The position numbers were made by a program, and so were the translations under genes. Under the pieces are notes generated by a model. The model was not told where the DNA came from. It worked only from the letters and a program-made list of their open reading frames with translations, and ran no database searches. Of a DNA stretch of 64,000 nt, positions 37,501 to 49,500 are shown piece after piece (the first letter of the stretch is position 1; each line of letters opens with the position of its first letter). Location of the stretch: positions 29,710,145 to 29,774,144 of the forward strand of contig CM076266.1 of NCBI GenBank assembly GCA_038380795.1. The letters are read 5' to 3'. The stretch comes from Pyrocephalus nanus (taxonomy: Eukaryota; Chordata; Aves; Passeriformes; Tyrannidae).

Positions 37501-39498
37501 TCTTCTTGTCTGCCAGGGAGCTCATCATCCAACAATTCCTCTTGGGTCTTGACTTGTAATCAGAGCAATTAGCAACCCATTAAAGGTCTCAGCATGCCCA
37601 TGGCTGTGGAGATACAGAGTGCAACTCAGGAGGTGCCCACTCTGACTCTGAAATTCAGACAGAATACCCACAGGCTAAAATCTGTTGTGCAGGACAACAA
37701 ACCCACAGTTAGAGGTGCTCAGGACAGGAGTTTACAGTTGACAATGCAACATCATGGAAATCAGCACATAGGTTTTGACTGATATCAGTAGAGAGAGGAC
37801 AAGGTCCCAGGCACTACCTGGGAGGTGTGATACACTGCTCCTGTGGGCCCTCAGCCTGCTCCACACAAGGTTGCTCAGCTCTCAGGTGTACAGTGCTCTC
37901 TTCCCATGTGTAACAAACCCTTTTTTGCGGGAAGGAGCCAAACGGGATCACGAAGGGCTGTCACTGATTCCATCTGATGCTCTGAAAATGATAAATGGTA
38001 ACCAGACAGCAGTGGAAAGCAGGGTAATAGGACCGGTCTGTTCATTCCTTTGGTGGGCTGGGTTTGGGGAAGCCCACAGTGCATTTGCAGGCATCTGACT
38101 GTTGCCACTGCTCAAGACCAACACACTCTGGGGCTTTAGCCCCACTCTTCTGCCTCTAGAAAAGCCCTTTACCATGACTCAGATTCCTCCCTGCTCACCA
38201 GGTCCCATGGGAAGGAGGTCCTGAGCCCAGATCTCTGTGCATGCTGTCTGCACCAGCGACTGACTAACCAGTATGTAACAAGGAGTGGTGGACAACCTCG
38301 GTGAGAAAGGTCAACATAAACAGCATCCTTATAAACATTCCTTTTAGAAAATAGGTACATGGATTTCCTATTCTGTCTTCCAATCTGTGCCAGGGGTTTA
38401 GTATGTCAGGACCGGAACAATTCATCACCTTTCTCCTCTGTCCTTTGCCTTCGTAACATATCAAAGATGCTCTCCTGAACGTATGGGCTCTGCCTCTGCT
38501 AATGTCTCTGGAAAGATAATCTTTTGAGAAAAAATGAGAATTATTAAATCAATAAACACTGCTAACCTTTCAACTGTATCCGTCCAAGGAGATCTCACTC
38601 CTGCAGCAATCACTTGCTTTAACAGATTGAAAGCAAAGTGCTCTTATTGCAGATGTTCAACCAGACAGGAAAAACCTTGCTCTTTCTCTCTCAGGAATAT
38701 GAAAGTGTCCACAGGGGTTCCCAGCATATTTCTCCTACACTCTAAGTCTGAAAGCCCCAAAATCTGTACAAAGTTGTCCTACGCATACCCAGATGTTTTT
38801 ACTAACCAATGACATTCACATATAGCCAAGTCAAAATACGTAAATAATGCCTCAAATTATTTTAATGACTTTTAAAAGAGTTGAGATTCTTGAGCAGGAA
38901 CCTTCTTCATTTTTTTTCCAAATACACTTCTAGAAGTCAAAATGCAAAACTGCAGCATGTGCATCCTGGCAGCCTAAGCCTGCCAGGAGGAGCTGTGAGC
39001 TGCTGGGGCATCTTTCAGCTGCTTAACAGTGAGGGGATGACTAAACATTTTGCTGTTCTGATGAAGGCCAAGGTCTCTGATCAGCACACGGCGTCTTGGC
39101 TTGTTGTGAATATCAGCAGGAATTGCACGTGCTTATCTCATTATACGGTTTTAGGGAGTTTGTTTCTTTGGTCTGCACAAGAGGTATCTGTTCTCAAAGC
39201 CAAATCTGCAATGTGCCTCTGCAGTAATGACTGGAGAGAAGGATTTTGCTCATTCAGGAAATTTCTCCCTCCTCCAAATATCAACAGGATTCCTCAGCTT
39301 CCTGAAAAACATATGAATGAACTGTTAATAGGTTTTGGCTCCTGTGTTAAAAAAAACGTGATGTAATTTGTATTTGGGGATCATCCCTGTTTATATGCCT
39401 GCAGGAACTGAAACTGCTTTCCAGAAACTATTTCCAGATAATACTGGTGTACATTCTCCTGACTGAAAAATAGCTGGTTTGCTGTTTAAAGCACAGAG
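34580..39498. other. unique noncoding sequence, no gene seen
   Basis: Downstream of the LTR I see only short or overlapping ORFs (for example 36456-36878 and 38881-39366, 140 and 161 codons) with no domain resemblance. No repeat family or RNA gene was identified. Confidence 0.5.
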
Positions 39499-39534
39499 TA
39501 AAAATATTTCTAGCAATAAAAATATTTCTATCAG
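39499..39534. repeat. 18-bp near-perfect tandem duplication
   Basis: TAAAAATATTTCTAGCAA is followed directly by TAAAAATATTTCTATCAG, differing at two positions. Confidence 0.9.
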
Positions 39535-41760
39535 TAAAAGAGATCCCCAACAACTTTTCTTTTAAGCTGTTGTGAGATCCTCCTAAAGCCTGTCATATTT
39601 ATGGTTTTTAACAGTAGAAATGTGACTTTGAACCTCCTTTATCGTGCAGCAGGCATGGGCCAAGCTCACGTGTTTTATGTGCGTATGCACTTGTGCTGTG
39701 TCACTGAGCTTCCCGGAGACTGCGGGAGAGGGATTTTCAGGAACAATATTATCAAAGTTAATCCTTTAGGGGGAAAGTACACTGAAATCCACTGCAACTT
39801 TAAATGATATAAGTTGTAACAAGAAGCGTTTTGGGTTTGTGGGTTTTTTCCCTTCACACATTCTGAGGAGAAAGCAAGGAAAAAAAACCTTCCGTATGGG
39901 TTGGTTTTTTTTTTGGTAAGAGCTGGTACCACAGCAGTAACATGCGCAGTGAACAGCAGGGCAACTCAGGGCAACAGCATTTCCAGGGCATGGGGTCCTT
40001 TCTCAGCATCTGTGGCTATGAGCTGCCATGCCCTACACTGACCCCCTTGCCTTGGCTTGGCCTGACTGGAAACACGTTGATATGACTTAGCATGAAAACT
40101 CCTCAAGGCATCTTAATACAGAAAGGATGTACCAAGCCCTTAATCACATCCTGCACACAACACAGCATCTCAGTTCCACAGGCCAGGCTGAAGAAGCAGT
40201 AATTTGTTAAACTGGTGACACATCCAGCAAAACAGATTAGCAGTCCAGCAGTACTGTAAGCAAGCCAGATGTCTCTCAGGCTTGTTAGGAACAAGTTTCT
40301 GGAGCAAGCTGCATTGTGTCTGAGCTCAGCCTTGGTGGGACTTGCCAGGCCCCAAGGACAGCTTCACAAAGTGTCATCCCCTTCATCAAAGGCAAGTGCA
40401 TTTAGTGATTGCACAATCCCACTGCTGCCATGCACTCGGGCATCTTCCAAGCAAGCAGCAGTTCCCGTACACTCTTTCCTCCCTTCCTGAATCACCCCTA
40501 GGAGATACTGTCCAGTGCCAGTGCCCAACTCCTGGAGCAAAGCCAGCCAGCTCAGCTGCTGGTACTGGAGACAGTAACAGTGGGACCCAGGAAAGCATCC
40601 TCTGTCTCCCTCTCCTCTCTCTGCTGGGGTGCTGTCAGAGGACACAGCAGGTTTGGAGGTGATGGAAATCAGTGTCATAGCAGTCTCTGTTGCAGACACA
40701 TCAGGGTGGGCTTCTCCGAAGAACGAGGCACATTTGCAACCATGAGAGTTGTCAGTCGGTCAGTCTGGCGGTGCGGTATGGGGGCGAGGGGGAGGTGTGG
40801 GCTGGCACAGCTCAAGCTGAAACCTTTCCAAACCTACCGCCAAGCAGCAGCACCTCCAGAGATTCCCCTTCAAACAGGAGATCCACGAGAGCTAAGTGCC
40901 AAGTTGCAATAAGAAACAGAGGCTGCGAGTTGTATAATATTTACATTTAATACAATCCACTGACATCTGACATTTTTCTGGTAAATTTTACGTGGGCCAT
41001 AAACACTTCTGGATCACTGAGTAAATTTTAACTCCTCTGAAGGTCTTTGATGCTGGTGGTATCTGCAGTGAAATATTTCACTGCCTTTTCCCACAAAACC
41101 TCATCCATCTGCATCTGTCCCAGCAGTTAGATCTGTCATGAGACTCTTCATGCATCCCTGGTGCACCAGTGCTTCAGAAGTAGCCCCCTTTTTGTGTTGT
41201 TGGCATGATATTCCCCACTGTCAGCTCCCCCCTCAGGTGCATACAGCAGGCACTTGGCAAGCCTGGCTTTCCTGCACCCCAGCCCTCAGAGCAAGCAGCA
41301 TCCTCCCTCAGTGGGCTTTGCTGAAGCCATCCCCTTGGTTGCAGCAGTGCCAGGCTTTCTCTTAGGGATTTTTTCACAGCTGCCCTGCAACAAAATGGTG
41401 TCACAAAGAGACACTTTTTAAAAAGCAATAAAATTTCCAAGAAACAGGGAAAGAAAATTAATAGTTGTGCAGCCAGCCCACCGCTGGTAATGAAACAGAA
41501 CGTGGAGACACAAGGAAAACCTGAGTCAAATGCAATGGCTCCAGGCTCTGTCTCCAACCCTTCCTCTCAGACCTTGGAAGGAGGCCAGCAGAGCATCACG
41601 GTATCTGAAACAACATCCGACTCTGAAGTTCAGATCAATTTACACTCTGCAGCCGACTAACTTTTCGTTAAACCTCCCCACATTGTTTTACATCCTGCCT
41701 TCCATCGCAGAGAAGGAGGGGTTGTGGCGGTGCCGGGGTGACTAATGGCGAGTCCCCCCA
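39535..41760. other. unique noncoding sequence, no gene seen
   Basis: Overlapping ORFs on both strands around 40.3-40.95 kb are each about 110 codons or fewer and resemble no family. Nothing else was recognised. Confidence 0.5.
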
Positions 41761-41960
41761 CAAAACTGGGGGATGTTCAAGTTACAGCCAGGTGCGGGGC
41801 TTAATGGGCTCAGGCGATGCTGCCAAGACGTAATTGTCATAAATCAGCCTGAGCCTTATGGAGACAGTTCCCTGTGTTTTGAAGTCCATTTGCCCTTATT
41901 GCTTGTTCAGCTACTTAATGCATTAATGATAAGATAGAATGGGGAATACGCAGTACAGCC
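41761..41960. promoter_or_regulatory. candidate regulatory block with homeodomain palindrome and GATA sites
   Basis: The 12-bp perfect palindrome TTAATGCATTAA lies at 41915-41926. It is followed at once by TGATAAGATAG, which holds two GATA words. Upstream are CTTAATGG, GTAATTGTCATAAAT and CCTTATGG. The motif content resembles a developmental enhancer. This is inferred from sequence words only. Confidence 0.25.
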
Positions 41961-44063
41961 TCTCCCCACCCCCAAAAATCCTGAAGTAATGAATCAGTAC
42001 TGCGCCTATCTGCTCTGACCACAGAGGAGAGGAATGTAGACAGTGCTGGATACAGGAGAGGTCTCTTTTGCCAAAGGTTTCTTTGCCAATCCCAGGGGAG
42101 GGCTAAGCATCTTTAAGGACTGTGGGGGCTGATTTGGAAAAGTATCCCCCAGCTTAGCACATGACTGCGACACTCCTTCCCTTGCTACCTGTCTGCTTGG
42201 GTATATTTTTATTTGTGCCTGTTAATGCTTTTCAGGTGCCTTTTTCAATTGAAATCTGCTGCATTAACAAAAAAACAGGAAGAGTACCACAAGGACTGGA
42301 ATGTTTTTTTATATGTCATACAAGCTTGGTAAATCAGGTGCTAAGCGGTACTTCGTGGCAAATAACCCATCTCTAAACGGGCCCAACTTTTTGACCTTCT
42401 AGAAGGCAAGGGTGTTATTTCTCTGAGCTGATCCCAGACAGGCTGAGGACAACTGCAGGCAGTGTCCCTGTGGGTGGCTTGGAAGGCTGTCCTGACACTC
42501 ACTGAGCACCCTCCCCAGATGCCGTGCCACCCAAGGGCCGTGGCATCCATTATGAGCATGGGGCAGCTGTGTGGGGACCAGGGAGGCTGAGCAGCCACGA
42601 GCCAGCCAGTGAAGCCAGGGCAGCCAGTGCTGCCTCCTTAATGAGCAGCTCCTGGGAAGTTATTGGGCTTGCCTGCAGATGAAAGAGCCCCTGCGTTATG
42701 CACTAGCAGCGGTTCCCTTGGAGCTGGTTGAGACTTGGCAGGGTTTTCTCCCTTCCACCCCCCTGATTAGAGCATTATAACCGCTTGACAAATTACTGGT
42801 GCTCTATTGACACATTTATGCCCCTGCTTTCTTCCCAGCCATTCAAGAGGATCCTGGGCTGCTGGTAACGGGTGCTCTTGGGCATTGCAAACGTCAACTG
42901 ATGCAAGCATCACCCTGCACGAGTGAAAAATGGAGACATCCACGCAGAGACTATCATCCTCCTGATGCTGACATCGTTTTCATTCTGCCCCATCTCCTCT
43001 TTTTCGCATAAAAGATTTAGAAGCAGGGAAACCCAGACAGAAAGGGCAAAGAGGTAAAAACCTCTGCCTGGCTGTTCTTCATCACCTACCACAGATTAGG
43101 GCACTGAACAATTTCTACCCACAGAATGATTAGAGCAGCAAGCAGCCTCTTCCTGCCTCAGTCTGATGGCACATCTCATTCCTGTCCTTGACACCAGCAC
43201 AAAGTAGGGGCTGGCCTGACCTGTACCAGAGAGCACAGCCCCGGCAGTAGAGCTGGGATGGATCTCAGCATGGCCACAGTCTAACTTGTCTAAATAACCT
43301 CTTCCCCAGCACCTACCTCCAGCTGGTGGGATGTGTGGTAAGCTTGGGAACCAGCTCTCCTCAGGTAACAGCCACAAAACTGTCTCTGTGTGGTCTCAGC
43401 TTGCTGGGGAGGAGGATGACCAGTTGAGCTCTGCTTAGATGCCATCAAAAAATTAGATGAATAATGGGACAAAGTCTGAACCCTTCTTTTTTTATTCCAG
43501 TGCAAAAGGCAGTCCTGATACCCTTGTTCAGTTTTTATTTTGAAATATTTTTCATCCATTGCCTCTTGGGAAACTTTATGCCCTGGATCAATTTTTGTTC
43601 TGAGTATTACAATGGACCTAAAATGACTCTGCAATCTGGTGTCAGTGGTAATAAAACTTATTTATTCAGTCTATTATCCCTTACTAAATGGCATGCATTA
43701 ACTCCTCAAATACTGTGGACTAGCTAACTGGGACGGCCCTTCCACACAGGCCCATGACTTTGGAAGTGAAGGTCAAGAGGTTCGTTCCTATTGCTGTATG
43801 TGTGTAACTGGTTGTCACCCAGGGCTGGCCAGCGTGGGCCAACAGGCTGCTACATCTGCTGCTGCTGCCAGATGTGAAAGATAAGAGAATCTATACAGTT
43901 AGCAAGTGACTGTTCCTCTTGCAGGGTACAAAGCAGAGAAGTTGTCTCATCACAGTGTGGCATCAGCTCCCTTCAAGGCATAACTGAGTTGAGAGAATCT
44001 GCTGTATCAGAGCATGGGTCGCAGGCAGAGGCTATAGAAGAGGGGACAAATAGCACAGCTTTG
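41961..44063. other. unique noncoding sequence, no gene seen
   Basis: Includes a stretch at 42.6-42.9 kb with several homeobox-like words (CTTAATGAGC, GATTAGAG, AAATTACTGG) that reads like unique, possibly constrained sequence. No exon or repeat could be supported. Confidence 0.45.
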
Positions 44064-44087
44064 ATAAAAATAAATAAATAAATAAAG
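44064..44087 (+). repeat. (TAAA)n microsatellite
   Basis: Several TAAA units in a row within an A-rich stretch. Confidence 0.9.
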
Positions 44088-44164
44088 CCGTAGTATATAG
44101 AGATAGAAAAGAGTTATAAATTGGCCAGGCGACACCCTGGGGATAAGATTTATGTCTTTTAGTA

Positions 44165-44560
44165 TATTTTCCAGTGTTTTTCTAGCCTAGTGCTAAATAA
44201 CCCAAGATTTCACTGGTTTCCTTAGGAGACGATTTCATAGTTCAAGAAATCTCTCCATAAGGAACAATTTCTCATGCCTTCACCTGAATGTTCATTTGTA
44301 CAGTTTCACCCGTTTCTCCCCATTATACAGTTCCCAGCCTTGCATGGCCCTGGGGAATCTTCTCATTCCTAGGTGCCCAATCCTTCAAGTCCTTGGAGTC
44401 AGCAATTATGTTCCCCCAAGATGTCATTTATCTGAGTGATGTGTGTTTAGTTACTTTAGTCTTACCCCATAAATCAGCTTGTTCAACTTTCTCTCTGTTT
44501 CTCATTTATGAGTTTTTCCCTCTCTGGCATCTTTCCAGGCATCTATCAGTGAATTTAACA
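44165..44560 (-). mobile_element. probable ancient, heavily decayed CR1/L3-type LINE fragment
   Basis: The plus strand follows, in order and at low identity, the reverse complement of an old CR1/L3 3' region. There is a segment like the element's lagging ATTTCACTGGTTTCCTTAGG, then AAGAAATCTCTCC, CAGCAATTATGTTCCCCC, and later TAGTCTTACCCCATAAATCAG and CTCATTTATGAG. Individual words are weak, but their order and spacing fit. It is much more diverged than the CR1 copies at 24, 51 and 55 kb. Alternatively it is unrelated unique sequence. Confidence 0.35.
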
Positions 44561-46140
44561 TCATATTTTCAGCCTTGTGGAGGAGGACCATCATTTTCTT
44601 GAACAATGAGATGATATTTACTATAGGATAGGTATTTTCTGAGCTAAACGACTCACCAGTACCATATTTCTTTTTATATCCATTATCACAGCTGGGTCTC
44701 TCTTTGCAGTACAGATTTCCTATTAATTACCCACCACCAACAACTTCATTCCTGAAATTGGATAACAGGTTCTGGAATAGGTACTAAACCACTTTTTTTG
44801 TGCCCTGCACCATTCTGAATATTAGAGAATATTAGAGAACTATGTGAGCAGAAGATTGTTAGACATCTGTTCTTGGTTTTCTTATGCCTTACTTTGAGGC
44901 ATCTAACACCAGGCTTGCCTAGTATCCCATCTCCAATGAGGGTGAAAAATTTGGCAGTTCCTGTGATCTTAACTGAGATGACTCTTTTCACAGATAAATC
45001 CACACTTCTATTTTTTTTTTCCAAGCGCAGAACTGAGACTGCAAAAAGGTCCACAGGTCACCATTCCCCTCAGCTACAGACTGCTTGAAATAGATGCTTA
45101 GTCTGGAAGAGTCCACCAAAATTCTAATATATATTCACACAGGACAAGGCTCACTCCATCACTGTGGCAAGCACAAGACTGGTAGTACAGAAGACCAAAA
45201 GCTACACAAATGGCAATATGCTTCATGTAAAGAGCGATGAAGGACACTACCAATGTCCTAAATCCCCACATCAGAAAGAAATTTGTCAGCTGAAAATGTC
45301 TAAATGAAAGATGGACCTACATGCTTACAGTATTTCTAACTGTTCTTCGTTGTGTTTTGCCCAGATGGCTTCAGTTGTTTCATAAATCACTGCAGCTCCA
45401 CTGAAGACAAGCAAGGCACCAAGACATGCCCTTGTTCTGAGATGAGCAATACTGAGTTGTCACTGTTGGTGCAAAGGAAGAAGAAAAGACTTTTTTTGAT
45501 CCTCTGCTCAAGGTGGGAAGTCTAAACCCATGTACTCAAACCTCTACAAGGGCATCAGAACAAGTGACCTACTCCTACCCTGGTAACCCCCCTCTTATTT
45601 TGTAACCCCATTTTTTAATGCCCTTATCTAGCAAAGCACATAAACACCTTACAAATGAGAGGAACAGAAGCAGGCTGATAAACATTAATGGTTTAGGGTC
45701 TACCTGTCAAAATGTGGTTGTAAATTTGCTTCACTCTAATGGACTTCATGTCCATGTACTTATTTCTTCTGCTCTGAAATTCTATATAGAACATCACCAT
45801 TCTTGCAGCAACAAAAACCTTTGAGCCAAGTGCTTTACATTTTATACAGACCAAATAGTTGCAAACAAGTATGATGGAAAACATAGCTTATAACATGAAA
45901 TTCTTGGGCCACTGACAGCAATTTCTGTGGAAATGTGGAATCATGGTTCACATAGTGCCTGTATCATAGCCTAGGTTTCAATAAGCCCAAAGGACATGGA
46001 ATAACAACTTGTGTCCTCTTTTGCAAAAAGAACTCACTTCTTTCCACAGGAATGCAATCAGTAGAACAATGAAAATGATTCATCAGATTAAAGTACAAAT
46101 AAATCCTGTCCTGACAATTGGATGTTATCGTGTTCAATTT
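44561..46140. other. unique noncoding sequence, no gene seen
   Basis: A short 10-bp-period duplication of GAATATTAGA lies at 44817-44840 and a T-run lies near 45009. Nothing else was recognised. Confidence 0.5.
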
Positions 46141-46216
46141 CAACTTAATTATTTTTGTATTTAATTACAAAATGGTTAATTGCTTCATTTTAATTATGTA
46201 TCTCTTTTAATTAAAT
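46141..46216. promoter_or_regulatory. dense homeodomain-site (TAAT/ATTA) cluster
   Basis: Five TAATT-containing words fall within 76 bases: CTTAATTATTT, TTTAATTACA, GGTTAATTGC, TTTAATTATG and TTTAATTAAA. Most are the TAATTA-type core preferred by paired-type and LIM homeodomain dimers. The flanks are ordinary sequence rather than simple AT repeat, so the clustering may be functional. No gene lies nearby in the window to name a target. Confidence 0.3.
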
Positions 46217-46535
46217 TGAGGCTTAACAACACGATAAGGCTGCTGCCACCCCACAGCCCTTCCATTCTTCATTTTATCTCACACTGTACGAGTTCCTTTC
46301 CCTTGCTTTGCTGTCGTTTTCCTGTGCCAAGTCTCTCTCAAGTCCCATGCTTTGTATGTACTTTCTCTTCAGCAAAGCCCTGACATACAAGCAATGTGGC
46401 AAGTGGAGGAGCCTGCCTGCTAGCCACAGCGAGAAGCATGCCCATGCTTGCACAGAAGCGTGTGCCAGGCACACTGGCCTTGGCTTTGCTTTCCTCCCAC
46501 ATTTTCTGCTGTTGTGCAGGAAGTTGTGGAATGCC
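46217..46535. other. noncoding sequence, no feature seen
   Basis: Unique sequence between the TAAT cluster and a T run. Overlapping ORFs on both strands are fortuitous. Confidence 0.5.
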
Positions 46536-46551
46536 TTTTTTTTTTTTTTTT
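46536..46551 (+). repeat. T16 homopolymer
   Basis: Simple thymine run. The Phe or Lys runs it creates in overlapping ORFs are artefacts. Confidence 0.95.
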
Positions 46552-49500
46552 GAAGTGTTTGTTCTGGTGGCTGGCTGAGAGAAGTGTTGTCCCCTTTTCC
46601 CTGATACCCCTATCAGATGTGTCGCAGATTGACCACCCCACAAGGCTGAAGAGTCCACAGGAAAGCACTGCCTCCCTCTTCCCACCTCAACCAGTGCCAT
46701 CTCTGCCTGCCCTGATTCCAGCCCTTGCATTCCCCACACTTGTTAAAGTTAAGTCAATAGGTTTCTTTGCATCACTAAAATAATTAACAGGCCCTTAAAA
46801 TCAATGGAAATGCCTAGTATAACAGAAGAACTTGAGCTGCCCATGCAATTCAAGGTGCCATCCACACAGTTCTGGTGGGTACCCAGTGAGTGGAGGTGAT
46901 TTGATGCAATGCAGTTTGATGCATTGTGTTTGTTTGAGAGGTTTTCTTATCTCAGCCCATCTAATATCAGAAGAATTGCTGAAATATTTATGCTGTGCCT
47001 TTGAAGGCATGCACCTTACATTTAGAACTTTTCCACCGGACATTCCCCCTTTACTTTGAAGCTGATAAAATGGTTTTTAGGTTTTAATTTGAAAGCCCAA
47101 AGTATCTGCAGTGTCACCAGCTAAAGCTTTCAGAGGGCACCGTGAGCTGGGCAGGAGGAGAAGGGGAATTGGGGCAGGGTACTGGTGGCAGCACTGGTGG
47201 CAGCTCTGCTCCTGGGCTCTAGCAGAGAATCCCTGAGCTCCCTGCATGCACAAGTGAAGAACAATGAGCACAAAAGCCGGGCTTGAGCTTAAGTTGTGTT
47301 TTTCTTTGCCAGCTCCCCACCATCATGCTGGACTAAGCAGAGCATCTCACTGTCCCCTGCCCGTCACTGCTGTTCTGGGTCAGCCCATCCTGGAGGGGAA
47401 GGAAGGAGACAAAGTTCTCAACTCCTGACAGATAAGTGCGTTAAAATTCCATATTCAATGGGCCTTCCCTGATGAATTGACTGTCCTCTCTTGTGATACA
47501 AACATTATTGCAACACACAGCTCAGCACAGAGTCAGGAACTGGGAAGCTGGTTTTGGGGATCAGAGGTCAGATTAACCCAGAAGGGCTCCTTCCTGAGCA
47601 GCCTGAAACTGCCTGTGCACAGACGGGATGGCATCACAAACAGCTGTAATCCAAATAATTGACATGGTATGGGGGAAGGGGGTAAATGGAGAGAAGGGGG
47701 GAATATGATGGTGTCATGAGAGAGTTTGAGCAAAATACTTTTTAGCCACCCCTTCAAAGAGCTCCTATCAAGTGTTTTATTTTTAATGCTTTAATTTGCT
47801 TTCCTCTTCTTGATTGTAATACCCTTCTTGAACTTTGCAAATAAAATGTGCTTTCCCTTTTGATTTTTGTCATCATCTCCCTGGCAAATTATCAGACTTT
47901 TAATTCTAAGCCTCCCTTCCACCCCCCTCTCCACCTGGACTACCAGCAGGGTGAGAAGTTAATAAAGTATTTCTCCTGGATTTCCTGCTCTCCAGTGAAT
48001 CAGCATTCTGCTCACAGCCCTGAACGAGGCAGGTTAGATCACTTGTACTGCCTCTTCTCTTCAAAAGAAGAGAAATCAGATGTTAACCGAGGTCTAGGAC
48101 TGGATAATTCTATTACAACCTGGATTATACTAACCTCTCCTCTGTCAAAAGTCTTCTGCAGTTGAAACAAGGTCATAACCCAGTGTCTGCGATGCAAAAT
48201 GTTCCTTTTCCACAGGTATCTCAAATGACTGGAAGGAGAAGAGGTGCCTTTGGAAGAAAATAGGCAGTGCTGGAAACTAATACACAGTCCTTAATGACAA
48301 CCTACAAGGAAGTCATAAGTGCCTAGATGCTATCTATATAGAAACCACAACCTAAATCAAAACTAAGGACGTTATATTCTGGTCACTAGAAGGAATTACA
48401 ATAAACAAGATACTCCAAAATAAGACTGGCCAGCAAAGAAACAGAGGCAAACTGGCCGTGGTGCAGAGAGGAGAATGTATCTTCCTCAGGTCTCAGCCAC
48501 TGTGCCTGCCCGGGGCAGACCCAGCCGTCAGTGAGGATCCCTGCCCAGGCAGCCCTGTCAAAGGCACTTCTGAGCAAAGTTATCCCCAGCACTTAAAAAG
48601 AGTAAAACAGCCACAGGGTACCAGCAGCTGGGAAGGCCATGTCAGAGGTTTAAATCACTCAGTGGTGGTGAAACTCGAACATGATGCTGGGAAGGAAACT
48701 CCACGGGACATTGAAGGCAGCAAAGTTGACCCCATCCCCACAGATAGGTTCTATGGGGCCAGGGAAACAAAACTTTTTTCTCAGGAGCATGGAGATATCT
48801 GTGAGGGCAGTTAATTGAACCAGTGTCACTGAAAATGATGTGGGTAATGACAGATAGTGTCAGCTCATGCTGCTGTTTCAGTTACTGGAACAAATGAGAA
48901 GAGGACAGAAATAGAAACAAATGGAAGAGGAATTTCTAACAAAAAGGTCAGGAAGAAGGTTTTATTTTTATCCCTCCACTTTTTCTCATTCAGATGACAA
49001 GCAGCATGTGCCACCAGAAGGACCCTGCCCAGATACACAGCATTGGCTCTGGTGGTATACTGAGGTCCTGGAGGTCCTGGCATGGTGTGGTTAACACCCA
49101 CCACTGCTTTCCCAGAACCTTCCTCTTCATCCCATACCTAACTGGGGAACAAGCAGATACTGGGTGGAGGCTGCCATGGCAGCACCAAGGGATCCCTCAG
49201 AGAAGCAGCACCAAGGCCCTTGGTATGCCTGCAAAACACTCACATCTAGTGAAGAAAATGAGGTGACATTTGATCTGTGCTGCAATCACTGGGTAAATTT
49301 CCTCTGACTTCTGGAGGACCAGGGTTTCACTCTGGGAAATTTGCATTTCCTTGGCTGACACTCCTTCCATATGTGTTGATTTGCCAGTCATTTCCATGTG
49401 TTGAGAAGGGATGCTGAAGCCCAGGTGTTACCTTACTTTACCTCCAAATGAAATAGAGACACATGAGATAGCACAAAAGTACAAACCCCCAGGGACTCTG

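Noticed and set aside
38881..39366. 161-codon plus-strand ORF
   Set aside because: No similarity to any family I know. Its length is within chance for 64 kb across six frames.
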